Notes under the pieces: generated by a model
The model's input: the letters and a program-made list of their open reading frames with translations, nothing else
Database searches by the model: none
What the model was told of the DNA's origin: nothing
Program-made: the position numbers and the translations under genes
Source of the DNA: Clostridia bacterium
GTDB taxonomy: Bacteria > Bacillota > Clostridia > Lachnospirales > Lachnospiraceae
DNA length: 64,000 bases
Direction: 5' to 3'
Assembly (NCBI GenBank): GCA_910574255.1
Contig: CAJTAK010000001.1
Span: 271,779 to 335,778 of the forward strand
Shown: positions 44,095-53,770 of the stretch, piece by piece
Layout of the letters: every line of letters begins with the position of its first letter
Numbering within the stretch: position 1 is the stretch's first letter

Positions 44095-45023
44095 AAAAAA
44101 TCAGTGTTTTGATTCCCTGTTATAATGAGGAAGAAAATGTAGTTCCCATCAGCAAGGCGGCGACGGATATTCTGGAGAAAGAACTGCCGGAGTATGATTA
44201 TGAGCTGGTTTTCATTGATAATTATTCCACAGATCGTACAAGGGACCTGCTTCGTATGATATGCAGTCAAAATCCGAAGATCAAGGCTATTTTCAACGTG
44301 ACGAATTTTGGGCAGTTTAATTCGCCTTACTATGGAATCTGCCAGACTACAGGGGACTGTACCATTGCCATGTCCTGCGATTTTCAGGATCCAGTGGAAC
44401 TGATTCCTGTGTTTGTCCATGAATGGGAGAATGGGTATAAGATTGTCAGTGGAATCAAAAGTTCCAGCAAGGAGAATGGATTTATCTATTTCCTCCGCAG
44501 CATGTACTATAAAGTGATTAAAAATATGTCCTCGGTGGAGATGATTGAACATTTTACAGGTTTTGGGCTTTATGATAAAACCTTTGTAAAGCTTCTGCAG
44601 CAATTGGATGACCCGATTCCTTTTATTCGGGGAGTTGTGGCGGAGTACGGCTATAAGCGCAAGGATGTGGAGTATGAACAGCCCAAGCGGAGGGCAGGGA
44701 AGACTCATAACAACTGGTACAGTCTTTATGATGCGGCTATGCTGAGCTTTACTTCTTATACGAAAATTGGCCTGCGGCTGGCCACCTTTGCAGGGTTCCT
44801 GGGTTCGGCATTCAGTATTCTGGTGGCATTGGTTTATCTGGTGATGAAGCTGATCTGGTGGGAGCGGTTTCCGGCGGGTATGATACCAGTACTCATCGGC
44901 ATTTTTGTGATTGGATCCATGCAGCTTTTCTTTATTGGCTTGTTGGGAGAATATATTATGAATATTAATACACGTGTGATGCATAAACCTCTTGTTGTGG
45001 AGGAAGAAAGGATTAACTTTTGA
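44091..45023 (+). CDS. GtrB/DPM1-like glycosyltransferase family 2 with C-terminal membrane spans
   Basis: The 310-residue protein has an N-terminal GT-A domain (KKISVLIPCYNEEENVVP, FIDNYSTDRTRDLLR, MSCDFQDP as the DxD-type site) and two membrane spans near residues 230-255 and 268-292. That is the layout of GtrB and dolichol-phosphate mannose synthase relatives, which attach a sugar to undecaprenyl phosphate. Together with GtrA at 37452 and the GT-C proteins that follow it suggests a lipid-linked branch-sugar system. It overlaps genes on both sides by four bases. Confidence 0.88.
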   Translation: MKKISVLIPCYNEEENVVPISKAATDILEKELPEYDYELVFIDNYSTDRTRDLLRMICSQNPKIKAIFNVTNFGQFNSPYYGICQTTGDCTIAMSCDFQDPVELIPVFVHEWENGYKIVSGIKSSSKENGFIYFLRSMYYKVIKNMSSVEMIEHFTGFGLYDKTFVKLLQQLDDPIPFIRGVVAEYGYKRKDVEYEQPKRRAGKTHNNWYSLYDAAMLSFTSYTKIGLRLATFAGFLGSAFSILVALVYLVMKLIWWERFPAGMIPVLIGIFVIGSMQLFFIGLLGEYIMNINTRVMHKPLVVEEERINF

Positions 45024-46975
45024 AGATGAAGAACGAGACGATTAACGGAACCTGGATATCAGGTTCTGCCGCAATGATTTTTGCAGGAATAGAACTGCTG
45101 CTGTTTCTGTTTGTTCCTGGAGTACGGGAATGGTTTCAAAAATTCAGCAATGAAAATATGGTGTTTTATGCTGTCTTTTTGATGACCTTTGCAATTGTGT
45201 TCTTAGGGGCAAATTGCTTTTTGTATAAAAGAGAATTTTCAATAAATATATCCCTACCGGTCCAATGGGGCCTGCTTTTGTTGGGATTGGCGGCGGGAAT
45301 CGGGTTTTTGATGAAGATGATTATGAATGAGGGAAGAGTTTTAGGAGTATTGATTACAGATTTTGTCTGGCATAGGATCCCTTATATACTTAGCTTTCTA
45401 ACCGTACTTGGAATTGCGTTTGTCTTGCTGTGGTGCTGGAGACAGGATGAAAAGAAGGAAAAAGGACATATTTTTTATGTGATTGATGTAATAATTGCAG
45501 CTGCGTCCGGATTTTCCTTGTATATTCCGAATTATTTGGCGGCAGATCCGCTGCATGGACACGCCTATTATAGCTCTATCTATGATGTGGCGCACGGTAC
45601 GCCTTATGATGATTTGTTCACCAGTATCTACGGACATTATGCAATATTTCTCCGGTGGCCTGTAAAGATAATAGGAAACGGAAATATCAAGGATGCGGCA
45701 TTACTGATGGCGCTTTTAGGTGGTTTGGCTACATTTTTGGCATTGTGGGCGCTTCATCAGAATATCCGGGATAATAAAGTACGTATCCTGGCGGCATTAT
45801 CGATTGGATTTCCGGTGATTGGTACACGTTTAAACAATTATTGGCAGGTACAGCCTCACCGGGTATTATTTACTTGTATCTTTTTGTTTTATGGAGCAGT
45901 GTACAATAAGTATAAATTTAAGGGTGCAAAGATTTTTGGATATGTTTTAGCAACCTTAGCAATTGTTTGGAACACGGAGACAGGGTTAGTTTGTGCCGCA
46001 GCCTGGGTGGCTTTCCTTTGCTATGAATATACAAATGAAAAGGATTTTTTTAGAGGAAAGACGTTATTATTTTTGTTGATTCAGGTTTTAGCTGCTGTTG
46101 CCGCTTTTTTTGGGGCAGTAGTATTTGTGGGAATTTACAATTTAATTCATGGAGGAAGTTGGAATTCCCTTTCTACATTTTTGTATCCTCTTCTGACAAA
46201 AGAGTATATGGATGGCTTTTTGCGGATTGATCTTCCGAATTTTATCAGTGCATATATGCTTGTGCTGGCATTGTTCCTAATGGGAATGGTGTGGAGCCTG
46301 GCACATCACAGAATTTTTCGGAGAGAACAGGCAGTGAAGAGGGAAGCGGACAGGGCTTTTGTTTTTCTTGCTTCAGTATTGGGATTGGGGCAAATTACCT
46401 ATTTTATGAATCGGGCAGTATATTATAATTTGGATTTGATTCATGTAGTAGTCGTGGTTTTGCTGTGCATATTTTTGGATCACAATATTTTTGCCTGGAA
46501 AGAATTTAGGAAAAACGGATTTCAGGGAGTGGGAATGAAGAATGGATTCCGAGGAGTAATGGTTGTATGGATGACCGTGATTTTAGTAGGTACATCCTTA
46601 GGAACGATTATGCAGGGCGGTTATCATATATGCTTGAGAGGAGAACGGGAGTATCAGGATTTAAGTAAAGTCTATGAGCTTTTAGATGAGATCAAAAAAG
46701 ATGTCCCAATCAATACATTTGGCTTTGGACAAGGGGTTCCGGAGTTGTATGGATTGATGGAATGGGATACGAGATGCCATGTAATTGATTTTTCGGATAG
46801 AACAGAGCAGCAGCTTCAATATGTCAGAGAGAGATTGGAAAATGAGGATTCCTTTTTTGCATATATTCAGGATGCTGAATTTATTCTGGAGGAACAGCAG
46901 GGGATTTGGCACAGATATAAGTCTTATGAATATGCGGGCGATGAATATGGAGCCTTTTTGAGAGTGAGTTATTAA
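45020..46975 (+). CDS. Large polytopic membrane protein, probable GT-C glycosyltransferase
   Basis: The 651-residue protein has about thirteen membrane spans. An outside loop with AADPLHGHAYYSSIYDVAHG and FTSIYGHYAIFLRWP lies near residues 170-210, and NTETGLVCAAAW mid-protein recalls the ETG pattern of other GT-C proteins of this locus. A soluble tail runs from about residue 545. TTG 45020 has AAAGGA seven bases upstream and overlaps the previous stop; ATG 45026 is the alternative. No named family is recognised. Coupling to the GtrB-like gene suggests it transfers the lipid-linked sugar outside the membrane. Confidence 0.68.
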   Translation: MKMKNETINGTWISGSAAMIFAGIELLLFLFVPGVREWFQKFSNENMVFYAVFLMTFAIVFLGANCFLYKREFSINISLPVQWGLLLLGLAAGIGFLMKMIMNEGRVLGVLITDFVWHRIPYILSFLTVLGIAFVLLWCWRQDEKKEKGHIFYVIDVIIAAASGFSLYIPNYLAADPLHGHAYYSSIYDVAHGTPYDDLFTSIYGHYAIFLRWPVKIIGNGNIKDAALLMALLGGLATFLALWALHQNIRDNKVRILAALSIGFPVIGTRLNNYWQVQPHRVLFTCIFLFYGAVYNKYKFKGAKIFGYVLATLAIVWNTETGLVCAAAWVAFLCYEYTNEKDFFRGKTLLFLLIQVLAAVAAFFGAVVFVGIYNLIHGGSWNSLSTFLYPLLTKEYMDGFLRIDLPNFISAYMLVLALFLMGMVWSLAHHRIFRREQAVKREADRAFVFLASVLGLGQITYFMNRAVYYNLDLIHVVVVVLLCIFLDHNIFAWKEFRKNGFQGVGMKNGFRGVMVVWMTVILVGTSLGTIMQGGYHICLRGEREYQDLSKVYELLDEIKKDVPINTFGFGQGVPELYGLMEWDTRCHVIDFSDRTEQQLQYVRERLENEDSFFAYIQDAEFILEEQQGIWHRYKSYEYAGDEYGAFLRVSY

Positions 46976-47003
46976 TGGAAGAAGAATCCGGGAGGAGAGT
47001 GTA

Positions 47004-48242
47004 ATGGCAGTTAAAAAGGATAAAGCGTTTGTCATTTTAATGGGGATTCTGATTTTGCTTTTTCTGCGTGGATTTCATATCGATATTCATGGGGATCAAG
47101 GCGCTGTCTTTTTTGGAAGAACAGATAATTATATGGCGGATTATTACAATGTAGCCAAATTTTCATCAGCAAGAAATCCATATAATTACGGGGTAGAGGA
47201 TGATATGATCGATGCGGTTGATAGGGAATATCCTCCGCTGGCTTATGTATTGGGGTATTGCTGGTCAAGAACGGCCGACTACTTGACTCTTCCGGGCCAG
47301 GAAGCGGGAAATACGGATCTGGGAACAGCAACTTCCGCCTTGTATATGTTTTCTGTTTCTGCTTTATTTCTGCTTTTGATTTATGACACGCTCGAAAAAC
47401 AAAAGGTTTATAAAATGCTTATTGTATTTTGCTTGATGATGTCCGGAATATTTATTTTTTCTTATGAAAGAGGAAATAATATTTTTTTGGCAGCCTCATG
47501 CAGTATAATTTTTGTTTTTAATTACAATCATAAAAATAAAGTAATTAGAGAATGTTCTTATATAGCCTTAGCGATTGCAGCGGGAATTAAAGTGTATCCG
47601 GCGTTATTAGGAATTTTGCTGATTTTTGACAAAAACTACAGAGGTGCCTTCAGGCTGATAATCTATGGTATTGCTTTTGCATTCCTGCCGTTTTTATTTT
47701 TCAAAGGGGGATTCTTTAATCTTCCTATTCTGCTTCGAAATTCGAAGATGAGTGTAGAAAGATATTCAATGTTTGCCTTTTCCAGATTTAATTATAGATT
47801 TTGGGTAGCTCAGATTCAAGATCCTGTTCTTCAAACGAGAATGTATACAATCGTAGGAGTTCTTAATAAGATTCTTTGCTGTGCAGCTGTGGCGGCAAGT
47901 TATCTTCAGAAAAAACCATGGAAGCGTATTATGTTGCTTTTGCTTGTTATGATTATGTTTCCCGTTAACAGTTCTCCGTATACAGGATTATACTTATATA
48001 TTGGTATCGTAATGTTCTTGAATGAAGATGAATGGTCTGTTCTGGATGCAGTTTATCTGCTGCTGATCGTTATGATTTTAAATCCATTTCAGGTTATCAT
48101 CAACGAATGCAACTATACCACATGGGCGATGAATCTGTCGGCGTCTGTTCTGTTTCTTTTATTGTGCGTGGAGACACTTTATCCTGTGGTGAAAGGCTTT
48201 TTTGAGTCAAAAAATAGAGACAGAATAAAAGTGCAGAATTGA
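47004..48242 (+). CDS. GT87-like (DUF2029) membrane glycosyltransferase
   Basis: The 412-residue protein has about ten membrane spans. REYPPLAYVLGYCW near residue 74, YERGNNIFLAASCSI near 152 and AIAAGIKVYPALLGILLIFDKN near 190 match the GT87 family, which includes polyprenyl-phosphate-mannose dependent transferases. GGAGGAG precedes the ATG. It is the last gene of the long plus-strand unit, and a strong hairpin terminator overlaps its stop codon. Confidence 0.78.
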   Translation: MAVKKDKAFVILMGILILLFLRGFHIDIHGDQGAVFFGRTDNYMADYYNVAKFSSARNPYNYGVEDDMIDAVDREYPPLAYVLGYCWSRTADYLTLPGQEAGNTDLGTATSALYMFSVSALFLLLIYDTLEKQKVYKMLIVFCLMMSGIFIFSYERGNNIFLAASCSIIFVFNYNHKNKVIRECSYIALAIAAGIKVYPALLGILLIFDKNYRGAFRLIIYGIAFAFLPFLFFKGGFFNLPILLRNSKMSVERYSMFAFSRFNYRFWVAQIQDPVLQTRMYTIVGVLNKILCCAAVAASYLQKKPWKRIMLLLLVMIMFPVNSSPYTGLYLYIGIVMFLNEDEWSVLDAVYLLLIVMILNPFQVIINECNYTTWAMNLSASVLFLLLCVETLYPVVKGFFESKNRDRIKVQN

Positions 48243-48256
48243 ATACTGCACTTTTT
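48227..48256. terminator. Bidirectional terminator between convergent genes
   Basis: AAAAGTGCAG (48227-48236) pairs perfectly with CTGCACTTTT (48246-48255) around a nine-base loop, with A runs and T runs on both sides, so it can stop transcription in both directions. It includes the stop codon of the GT87-like gene and the last bases of the ATP-grasp gene. Confidence 0.85.
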
Positions 48257-49170
48257 CATTCTGGAACAGAAGGAAGAATTATCTTGTTGCTCAGCGCCTG
48301 GTTTCCTTCCGGAGTATAATCAGAGTCCGTTCCGGCAAGCGGCGTAAAGGTCATTTCTCCAAAATAAACGTTATCCTCCATTACATAAAAGTCCATTCTG
48401 ACAAACGGGAATCCTGCGGAAAGCTTTTCGGCATAAGAAAGAAGGCTCTTAAGGCAGGCGGGTTTGGCAAAGGTCTTTTTGTTTTCATGAAGCGTACTTA
48501 TGATCCATTTCATAAGATTCCATTCCCTGTCAAAAAGAAAGTATTTGCAATGACCTGTTTCCCGTTCTGTACAAAGCATAATATATTCTGCCTTACCGTT
48601 ATAGCAATAGATTTTATAGTCATCCGGCAAAAATCCAGATGCAGGCTGAAGATATTTTTCGCATATAATGAGTGGCTTAATATTGTGATATTGCATTTCT
48701 GCAAAGGATAGGGAATAATCCTCCTTTAACCACGCGCTCAATTTTTTCTCGGTTTCTTTTATATCCAATGTATCTTTATCGCTGCATACAATATTATATC
48801 CGGAACCATGGTTGCACTTTAATACAAATTGTTTCGGAAGAGCTTTCCATGGAATGTCAGAGGGGGCTTCATATATACCAAGGCAATCAATTAGAATCTC
48901 GCTGCAGCCAAGCTTTTTGACATAGTCTCTTACCTTGACCTTATCGGCACATTGACAAACTAATGGGTTTTTATAATATGTGTTCAGTTTTAACCAAATT
49001 AACTTTTCGTTGAATTCGGTGGGATTTTTCAAATTCGGCCATTTTCCCAGCGCCTGCTTATATCTGATTTTGCTGACTGCGGCCGGAGAAAAGGGTGTTA
49101 ACCTTTTCATAGACCAGTCCATAAAAGAGTAATATGTTTTCCGAATAAAGCTTGTTTGACTGATTCTCAT
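48256..49170 (-). CDS. TupA-like ATP-grasp protein
   Basis: The 304-residue protein has NPTEFNEKLIWLKLNTYYKNPLV near residue 50, the CADKVKVRDYV block, FVLKCNHGSGYNIVC (nucleotide-binding loop) and FVRMDFYV plus YFGEMTFTPLAG near the end, all typical of TupA-like ATP-grasp proteins (PF14305). The founding member acts in teichuronopeptide synthesis, joining amino acids to a surface polymer; others occur in capsule loci. Substrate here is unknown. It lies 35 bases downstream of a GT4 gene on the same strand. Confidence 0.85.
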   Translation of the reverse strand: MRISQTSFIRKTYYSFMDWSMKRLTPFSPAAVSKIRYKQALGKWPNLKNPTEFNEKLIWLKLNTYYKNPLVCQCADKVKVRDYVKKLGCSEILIDCLGIYEAPSDIPWKALPKQFVLKCNHGSGYNIVCSDKDTLDIKETEKKLSAWLKEDYSLSFAEMQYHNIKPLIICEKYLQPASGFLPDDYKIYCYNGKAEYIMLCTERETGHCKYFLFDREWNLMKWIISTLHENKKTFAKPACLKSLLSYAEKLSAGFPFVRMDFYVMEDNVYFGEMTFTPLAGTDSDYTPEGNQALSNKIILPSVPE

Positions 49171-49205
49171 TTTTTTACCTCGTCATTGATAGATTAAATT
49201 CATGT

Positions 49206-50483
49206 TCAAGTATGATGATAGATTTCTTCATAGGTCTGAATCAGAGCTTTTAAATTTTGCTGCGGATCATGAGTTCTCTGGGCATGCTTTCTGGCTGCTG
49301 CGGAAAACTGCAGTGCTAATGTATCATTGTCAAATATGCGGCTGATATAATGTGCAATCATGTAGTATTCCTCATAAGGATACAAAAAGCCTTCTGCGCC
49401 GTGTTCAAGCATATTTTTTACACCGCCGACATCTGAGGATATACATGGTAAGCCTAAAAGCATGGCTTCACCCAACGAATTTGGCGAGTTTTCGATCGAA
49501 GAAGGTGATAAAAATACGTGTGCATGCAAAAATGCACGGCACATAGCCTGCTCATCCAGCTCCCGCCCAAGGAATACAATATGCTCCTTCAAGTGATATT
49601 TTTGTATTAATTTTTTGATATAGATTAAGTAATAATTTTGCTTTAAACGGTTTTTAAATTCCATTTTGTCTAAAGGGCTTTTGCCTGTTGTATAAACCTT
49701 TAAATCAGGATAACACCTTAACAGTATGGGCAGAGCTTCCAGCAATAGGTGAAAGCCTTTGATGGGGTAGTCCCATTGGCTGACAAAGATGGAATGGCGC
49801 TCGCAGCTTTCCAGAGACCATCTGTTTTCATAAAAAGTGCGGCGCAGAATTCGATTGCAGGAATGATAGACTGCATCTGGATTAATCGCTTCAGCACATG
49901 CTTTATCCCAATCAGTCCGGCCAAATACATGGGATACCTTCTTTAGAGCTTCTATTTCTAATGCCCCCCGTTTCCGGTATTTTTCGCAGGCATGAAATAT
50001 ATTATCTTTTTTGATAATATCCCGAAGGGAGTAAGAATGCACGACTTTTTCCGGTAATGCGGCAAAGTAATGATATGCATAGATAGAAGTAAGACCTTGA
50101 ATATCTATAACAATATGATTTAATAGATTTGCTCGTTCACAAGCACGCACCATTGCAAGGCAGTGAGGAAATTCTGTTCCGAAAATATGGATAATATCGG
50201 GATTTGCTTTTTTCAGCACAGAAAAAAGATAGTCTTCGGTAGCCTGACAAAAGGTGTAATTCTTTCCGCTCAAGGGAAAGGCATAGTATGTGATTCCAGC
50301 AACACTTCCCTCCACAGGAACAGCTTGGGTTAAAATAGGAAAGGAAACAGAAAAGTCTATATTTTCCTGCTTTATTAATTCTTCGGACATAGCAGTCAGC
50401 CATCCGTTGATGCTGCGAGGGGGCAGAGACAGATTTTTTGCAATTTTAGGAAGCATAATATTACATAACCATAATATTTTCAT
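49206..50483 (-). CDS. Glycosyltransferase family 4
   Basis: The 425-residue GT-B enzyme starts with MKILWLCNIMLPKIAKNLSLP, and its donor domain has HSIFVSQWDYPIKGFHLLLEALP and LSPSSIENSPNSLGEAMLLGLPCISSDVGG, the E-x7-E-type region of GT4. ATG 50483 is chosen because GGAG lies 6 bases before it; the frame is open further upstream but lacks a ribosome site. The sugar is not predictable. It heads a two-gene minus-strand unit with the ATP-grasp gene. Confidence 0.85.
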   Translation of the reverse strand: MKILWLCNIMLPKIAKNLSLPPRSINGWLTAMSEELIKQENIDFSVSFPILTQAVPVEGSVAGITYYAFPLSGKNYTFCQATEDYLFSVLKKANPDIIHIFGTEFPHCLAMVRACERANLLNHIVIDIQGLTSIYAYHYFAALPEKVVHSYSLRDIIKKDNIFHACEKYRKRGALEIEALKKVSHVFGRTDWDKACAEAINPDAVYHSCNRILRRTFYENRWSLESCERHSIFVSQWDYPIKGFHLLLEALPILLRCYPDLKVYTTGKSPLDKMEFKNRLKQNYYLIYIKKLIQKYHLKEHIVFLGRELDEQAMCRAFLHAHVFLSPSSIENSPNSLGEAMLLGLPCISSDVGGVKNMLEHGAEGFLYPYEEYYMIAHYISRIFDNDTLALQFSAAARKHAQRTHDPQQNLKALIQTYEEIYHHT

Positions 50484-50582
50484 AAGGGTCTCCATTCTGA
50501 TGCTGCAGATAAGAGCAGGTCTTGCGGACACATTTTTCGTGTGTTATAATTGGCACATCAACTCAGAAAGCAGGAAATATAA

Positions 50583-51530
50583 ATGTTATCGCTTTTTATC
50601 TGGTATTGGGCTAAGGCAAAAGCCAGGCTTCTCTCAAACTGTGTTCACAAATATGGAACGGACAGGTATCATCAGGTTAAGAGAAGGTACGCAGGAAGGA
50701 CAATTTATAATATATCTGATACGAACCTGGCATTAAAGAATTTAATTTACAGTGATGAGCCGTTTATGGCTGCCAGGTTCGGAGCAAATGAGATCTGTGC
50801 AATGGCTGTATATGATTTCCATATTAATTCCAAAATGGACAAGATTACATTTGAATTGTGTAAAGGTGCAGGATTTTTTATTCAGTCCGAAAACGATATG
50901 GAGGACTTTTCCAGACTTATGAAAGAATCCTGCTCTTATATTGATTATCTGGCAATTTGGTATAAGCCTTTTGAAGCTTACTATATTCGAACAAAAATGC
51001 GAAAGGATATCATTCTTTCGTGGCTGAGACATTTTGAACCATGGTACAGCGATGAGCCCTGGACAAAGGCTCTGAGCGGAAAAAGGGTGTTGGTTATTCA
51101 CCCCTTTACCGATACTATTCGTTCCCAATATGCAAGAAGAACTAAACTGTTTGCCAATCAGGACATGCTCCCTGAATTTGAGCTTCACACGCTAAAAGCG
51201 GTTCAGACAATTGCCTGGCAGAAGGATCCGCGCTTTCAAAACTGGTTTGAGGCCCTTGAATATATGTATGAAGAAGCTATGAAAACCGAATTTGATATTG
51301 CCCTAATCGGTTGCGGGGCTTATGGCTTTCCCTTAGCCGCCAAGCTTAAAGCAGCAGGCAAACAGGCTGTGCATATGGGAGGGATGCTGCAAATCCTTTT
51401 CGGCATAAAAGGAAAACGATGGGATCAAGATGCCAAAGTGTCTTTGCTTTATAATAAATATTGGGTATCTCCGTCTGAAAGTGAAATTCCGGAAAAAGCA
51501 TCTGTTGTTGAAAACGGATGCTATTGGTAA
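50583..51530 (+). CDS. Uncharacterised protein with GT-D-like features
   Basis: I do not recognise this 315-residue protein with certainty. It is soluble apart from a hydrophobic N-terminal stretch. MAARFGANEICAMAVYDF near residue 60, KRVLVIHPFTDTIRSQY near 160, DIALIGCGAYGFPLAAKLKAAGKQAVHMGGMLQ near 238-270 and FGIKGKRWDQD follow. The first motif and the GCGAYG...HMGG block recall GT-D transferases (PF08759), but the match is partial. AGGAAATATAA precedes the ATG. It lies among glycan genes and its end overlaps the convergent pseudogene by ten bases. Confidence 0.6.
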   Translation: MLSLFIWYWAKAKARLLSNCVHKYGTDRYHQVKRRYAGRTIYNISDTNLALKNLIYSDEPFMAARFGANEICAMAVYDFHINSKMDKITFELCKGAGFFIQSENDMEDFSRLMKESCSYIDYLAIWYKPFEAYYIRTKMRKDIILSWLRHFEPWYSDEPWTKALSGKRVLVIHPFTDTIRSQYARRTKLFANQDMLPEFELHTLKAVQTIAWQKDPRFQNWFEALEYMYEEAMKTEFDIALIGCGAYGFPLAAKLKAAGKQAVHMGGMLQILFGIKGKRWDQDAKVSLLYNKYWVSPSESEIPEKASVVENGCYW

Positions 51531-53372
51531 AATTCACTTTTTTCATTAACAAAGATAATGCACCGGTTGTCGCCGCGATAAAAATGAAAACCATAATCTT
51601 CCCAATTTCCCTGTATAGTTTGATTTTTATCCTGTCCGATAGCAACAAAATCGCAGCCGCTGCTTTGAACCAAAGGTCCAAGGACTGCAAGATCCGGATA
51701 ATCTTTGGCTAATTCTACGGAAATTGCGTCCGGGCCGTTCCTTTCGTTGACTAAGGTAATCGTCGGATTATATTGACGAATAAAAGGAACCAGCCAATCG
51801 GCACCGACAATGTAGGCGCCGTCGGGAAGCCACTTTGCAGTATCGACACTTTCCTGAGTAAGCTTGTATGGGTTGGTAACCGGATAAAAATTAGGCTCTT
51901 TCAGCATATAGGAGCCGAATTGTGTGGAACAAAACAGCAGAACCAAGAATAAACACAGCCTTTTAACACCTTGTAAATGCGTGATAACAGTAGTAGCCGT
52001 ATAGCAGAAAAGAGGTACAAGGGGTACTAACCAAAAAATACGGAAATACGTACCTTGGCTTAAACAATAGTGCAGAATTTTGCCTGATACAGGGCAGATG
52101 TATAAAAAGAAAAGAAACAGTGTACCCCAAAGAAAAAATGTTCTCCATAGAGATGATTTATCTTTAAAATAAAGATAGATCAGGCAAACAGGAACAAGAT
52201 AGAGGATAGGGCTGCTTTCCATTACAATAGCTAATTCACTGATAGCGAGGGAAAAAGTTTCTTTCATTAATTATAGTCATTCCTTTCGTGTGACAACCGG
52301 AAAATATCATAAGAATAGTTCTTCGAAGTTATCAATATATTTAGCACATCCATAAATAAAATATTCCCAGTAATAAACAGGGCGTACAGCTTAGTACTGT
52401 TTTAAAGAAAAAGGCAGGCTTTTTGGTCTTTAAAACCCATAAGAAACTAAGAGAACCAGCCAAAACTGGGATAAACATAATACTCATAGGTGTATGCAGA
52501 CAGGCAGCCAGAGCATTTATAAACAGTAATATCCAATCTCCGAAAAAACCGTCATGCTTAATTAAACGAAGCATTAAATACAGAATTGCAGGCAAAGAGA
52601 TGCTTGATAGGATCGCCTTACCCATCCACGGGGCCAAAAGCAGATAGCTGCTGCCGAGCGTATGGATATTAGGTAAAAACATATGCATAACTGCAGCAAA
52701 GATCAAAAAATATCCCTGTGCTTCCGTATCCTTCGGAAAAAGGCATCGTCCCATAAGCATGTAAACAAGATAAGCAAAGGAAATCGTGATAAACGGAAGT
52801 ACGGTATGGGCAATAATAGCCACAGGAATATGAAACCAATTTCCCAATAATGCATAAAAAATTGCCCACAGCGAAAGAGCATATCGAGGCAGCATGCCTG
52901 TTCCTACTCCCTTTTCAGGATTGATTTTGAATATCTGATTCGTTTGGATTGCATCACTGGCAATAGGCACATAAAAAGCATCGTCCCATTCGAAGTAAGT
53001 ATAGTGATGTATATAATATAACTGAAAAATAATAATAATGATGGCAATCATGGTGGTCCAGGATATATATGATTTCCAGTTTTTCACAGAATCAGAAAAG
53101 ATTTCCAGCATCCTCTTCCGGAAAAACAAAGAGGCAATGCATCCGGCTATTAAGAGAAATCCATATAAAAAAGATAAAACCTGAAAAGAAATATTCAAAA
53201 ATGTGATTGGAACCAAAAGCAATTCTAAAAGTGCCCATACAGTGAGGGTTCCGGTAAAGATATTCAGAATAACTGTCGATTCTTTTTGACGGCACAGGCA
53301 GTTTACTAAATGTCCAATCAAAAAAGCGACGATAAAAAAAACGGATGAAATTAAAAGGATGGTCCATTTCAT
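51521..53372 (-). pseudogene. Broken DUF6077-like polytopic membrane protein (frameshift plus stops)
   Basis: The first part, 53372-52341 (343 codons), has about nine membrane spans with YFEWDDAFYVPIASDA near residue 127 and ends abruptly in a span at FYLWMC-stop. The second part, 52267-51521 (248 codons), is in another frame and looks like the missing C-terminal half: more spans with SQGTYFRIFWLVPLVP and a soluble tail. Switching frame at about 52345 gives AKYIDNFEELFL before further stops, so one frameshift and then at least three stop codons separate the halves. Proteins of this type are usually one chain of about 600 residues with a GT-C look. Confidence 0.65.
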
Positions 53373-53615
53373 GGCTGTACAAGAATCCTTCCTTGAAAAA
53401 TAATTGGTGTTAAATATATCATATACCTTTTAAAAAGTCAAGGATGGTAAGACATTTGACACGGAAATCGTTCTCTCTTTCTGCCTCTTTATCAGATTGA
53501 GTGCCAATTTTCGTACCATTGTTCAGATTTTGATGTATGTTTTTGTCCTCTGTCCGACACTGATTTTCTGAAAAGTTTACATCTAACAGCCAGTGCATCG
53601 TTTCCACAAATCTGG

Positions 53616-53645
53616 TTGCTCTTTTTATTGGTTTGATGCTATAAT
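53616..53645 (+). promoter_or_regulatory. Promoter of the acyltransferase remnant, similar to the rfbB promoter
   Basis: TTGCTC (53616-53621), 18 bases, TATAAT (53640-53645) with an extended TGC. The surrounding 50 bases resemble 54869-54925. The rest of the gap 53373-53770 holds no credible gene; CGGAT and ATCCG before TTTTTAG near 53662-53696 make a weak hairpin in the leader. Confidence 0.65.
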
Positions 53646-53770
53646 ATCTCTGTCTATAGGGACGGATGGGTAACTCTTTAATATCCGCCGGTTTTTAGAT
53701 TATCTAAAGGATACGAAAAAATAGATTTATAAATGAAAAAGTCTAGATTGTTATAATGAGGGGATGGAAT

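Noticed and set aside
53419-53607. A 62-codon minus-strand open frame in the 53.4-53.8 kb gap
   Set aside because: Composition and peptide look random, with no ribosome site or neighbour coupling.
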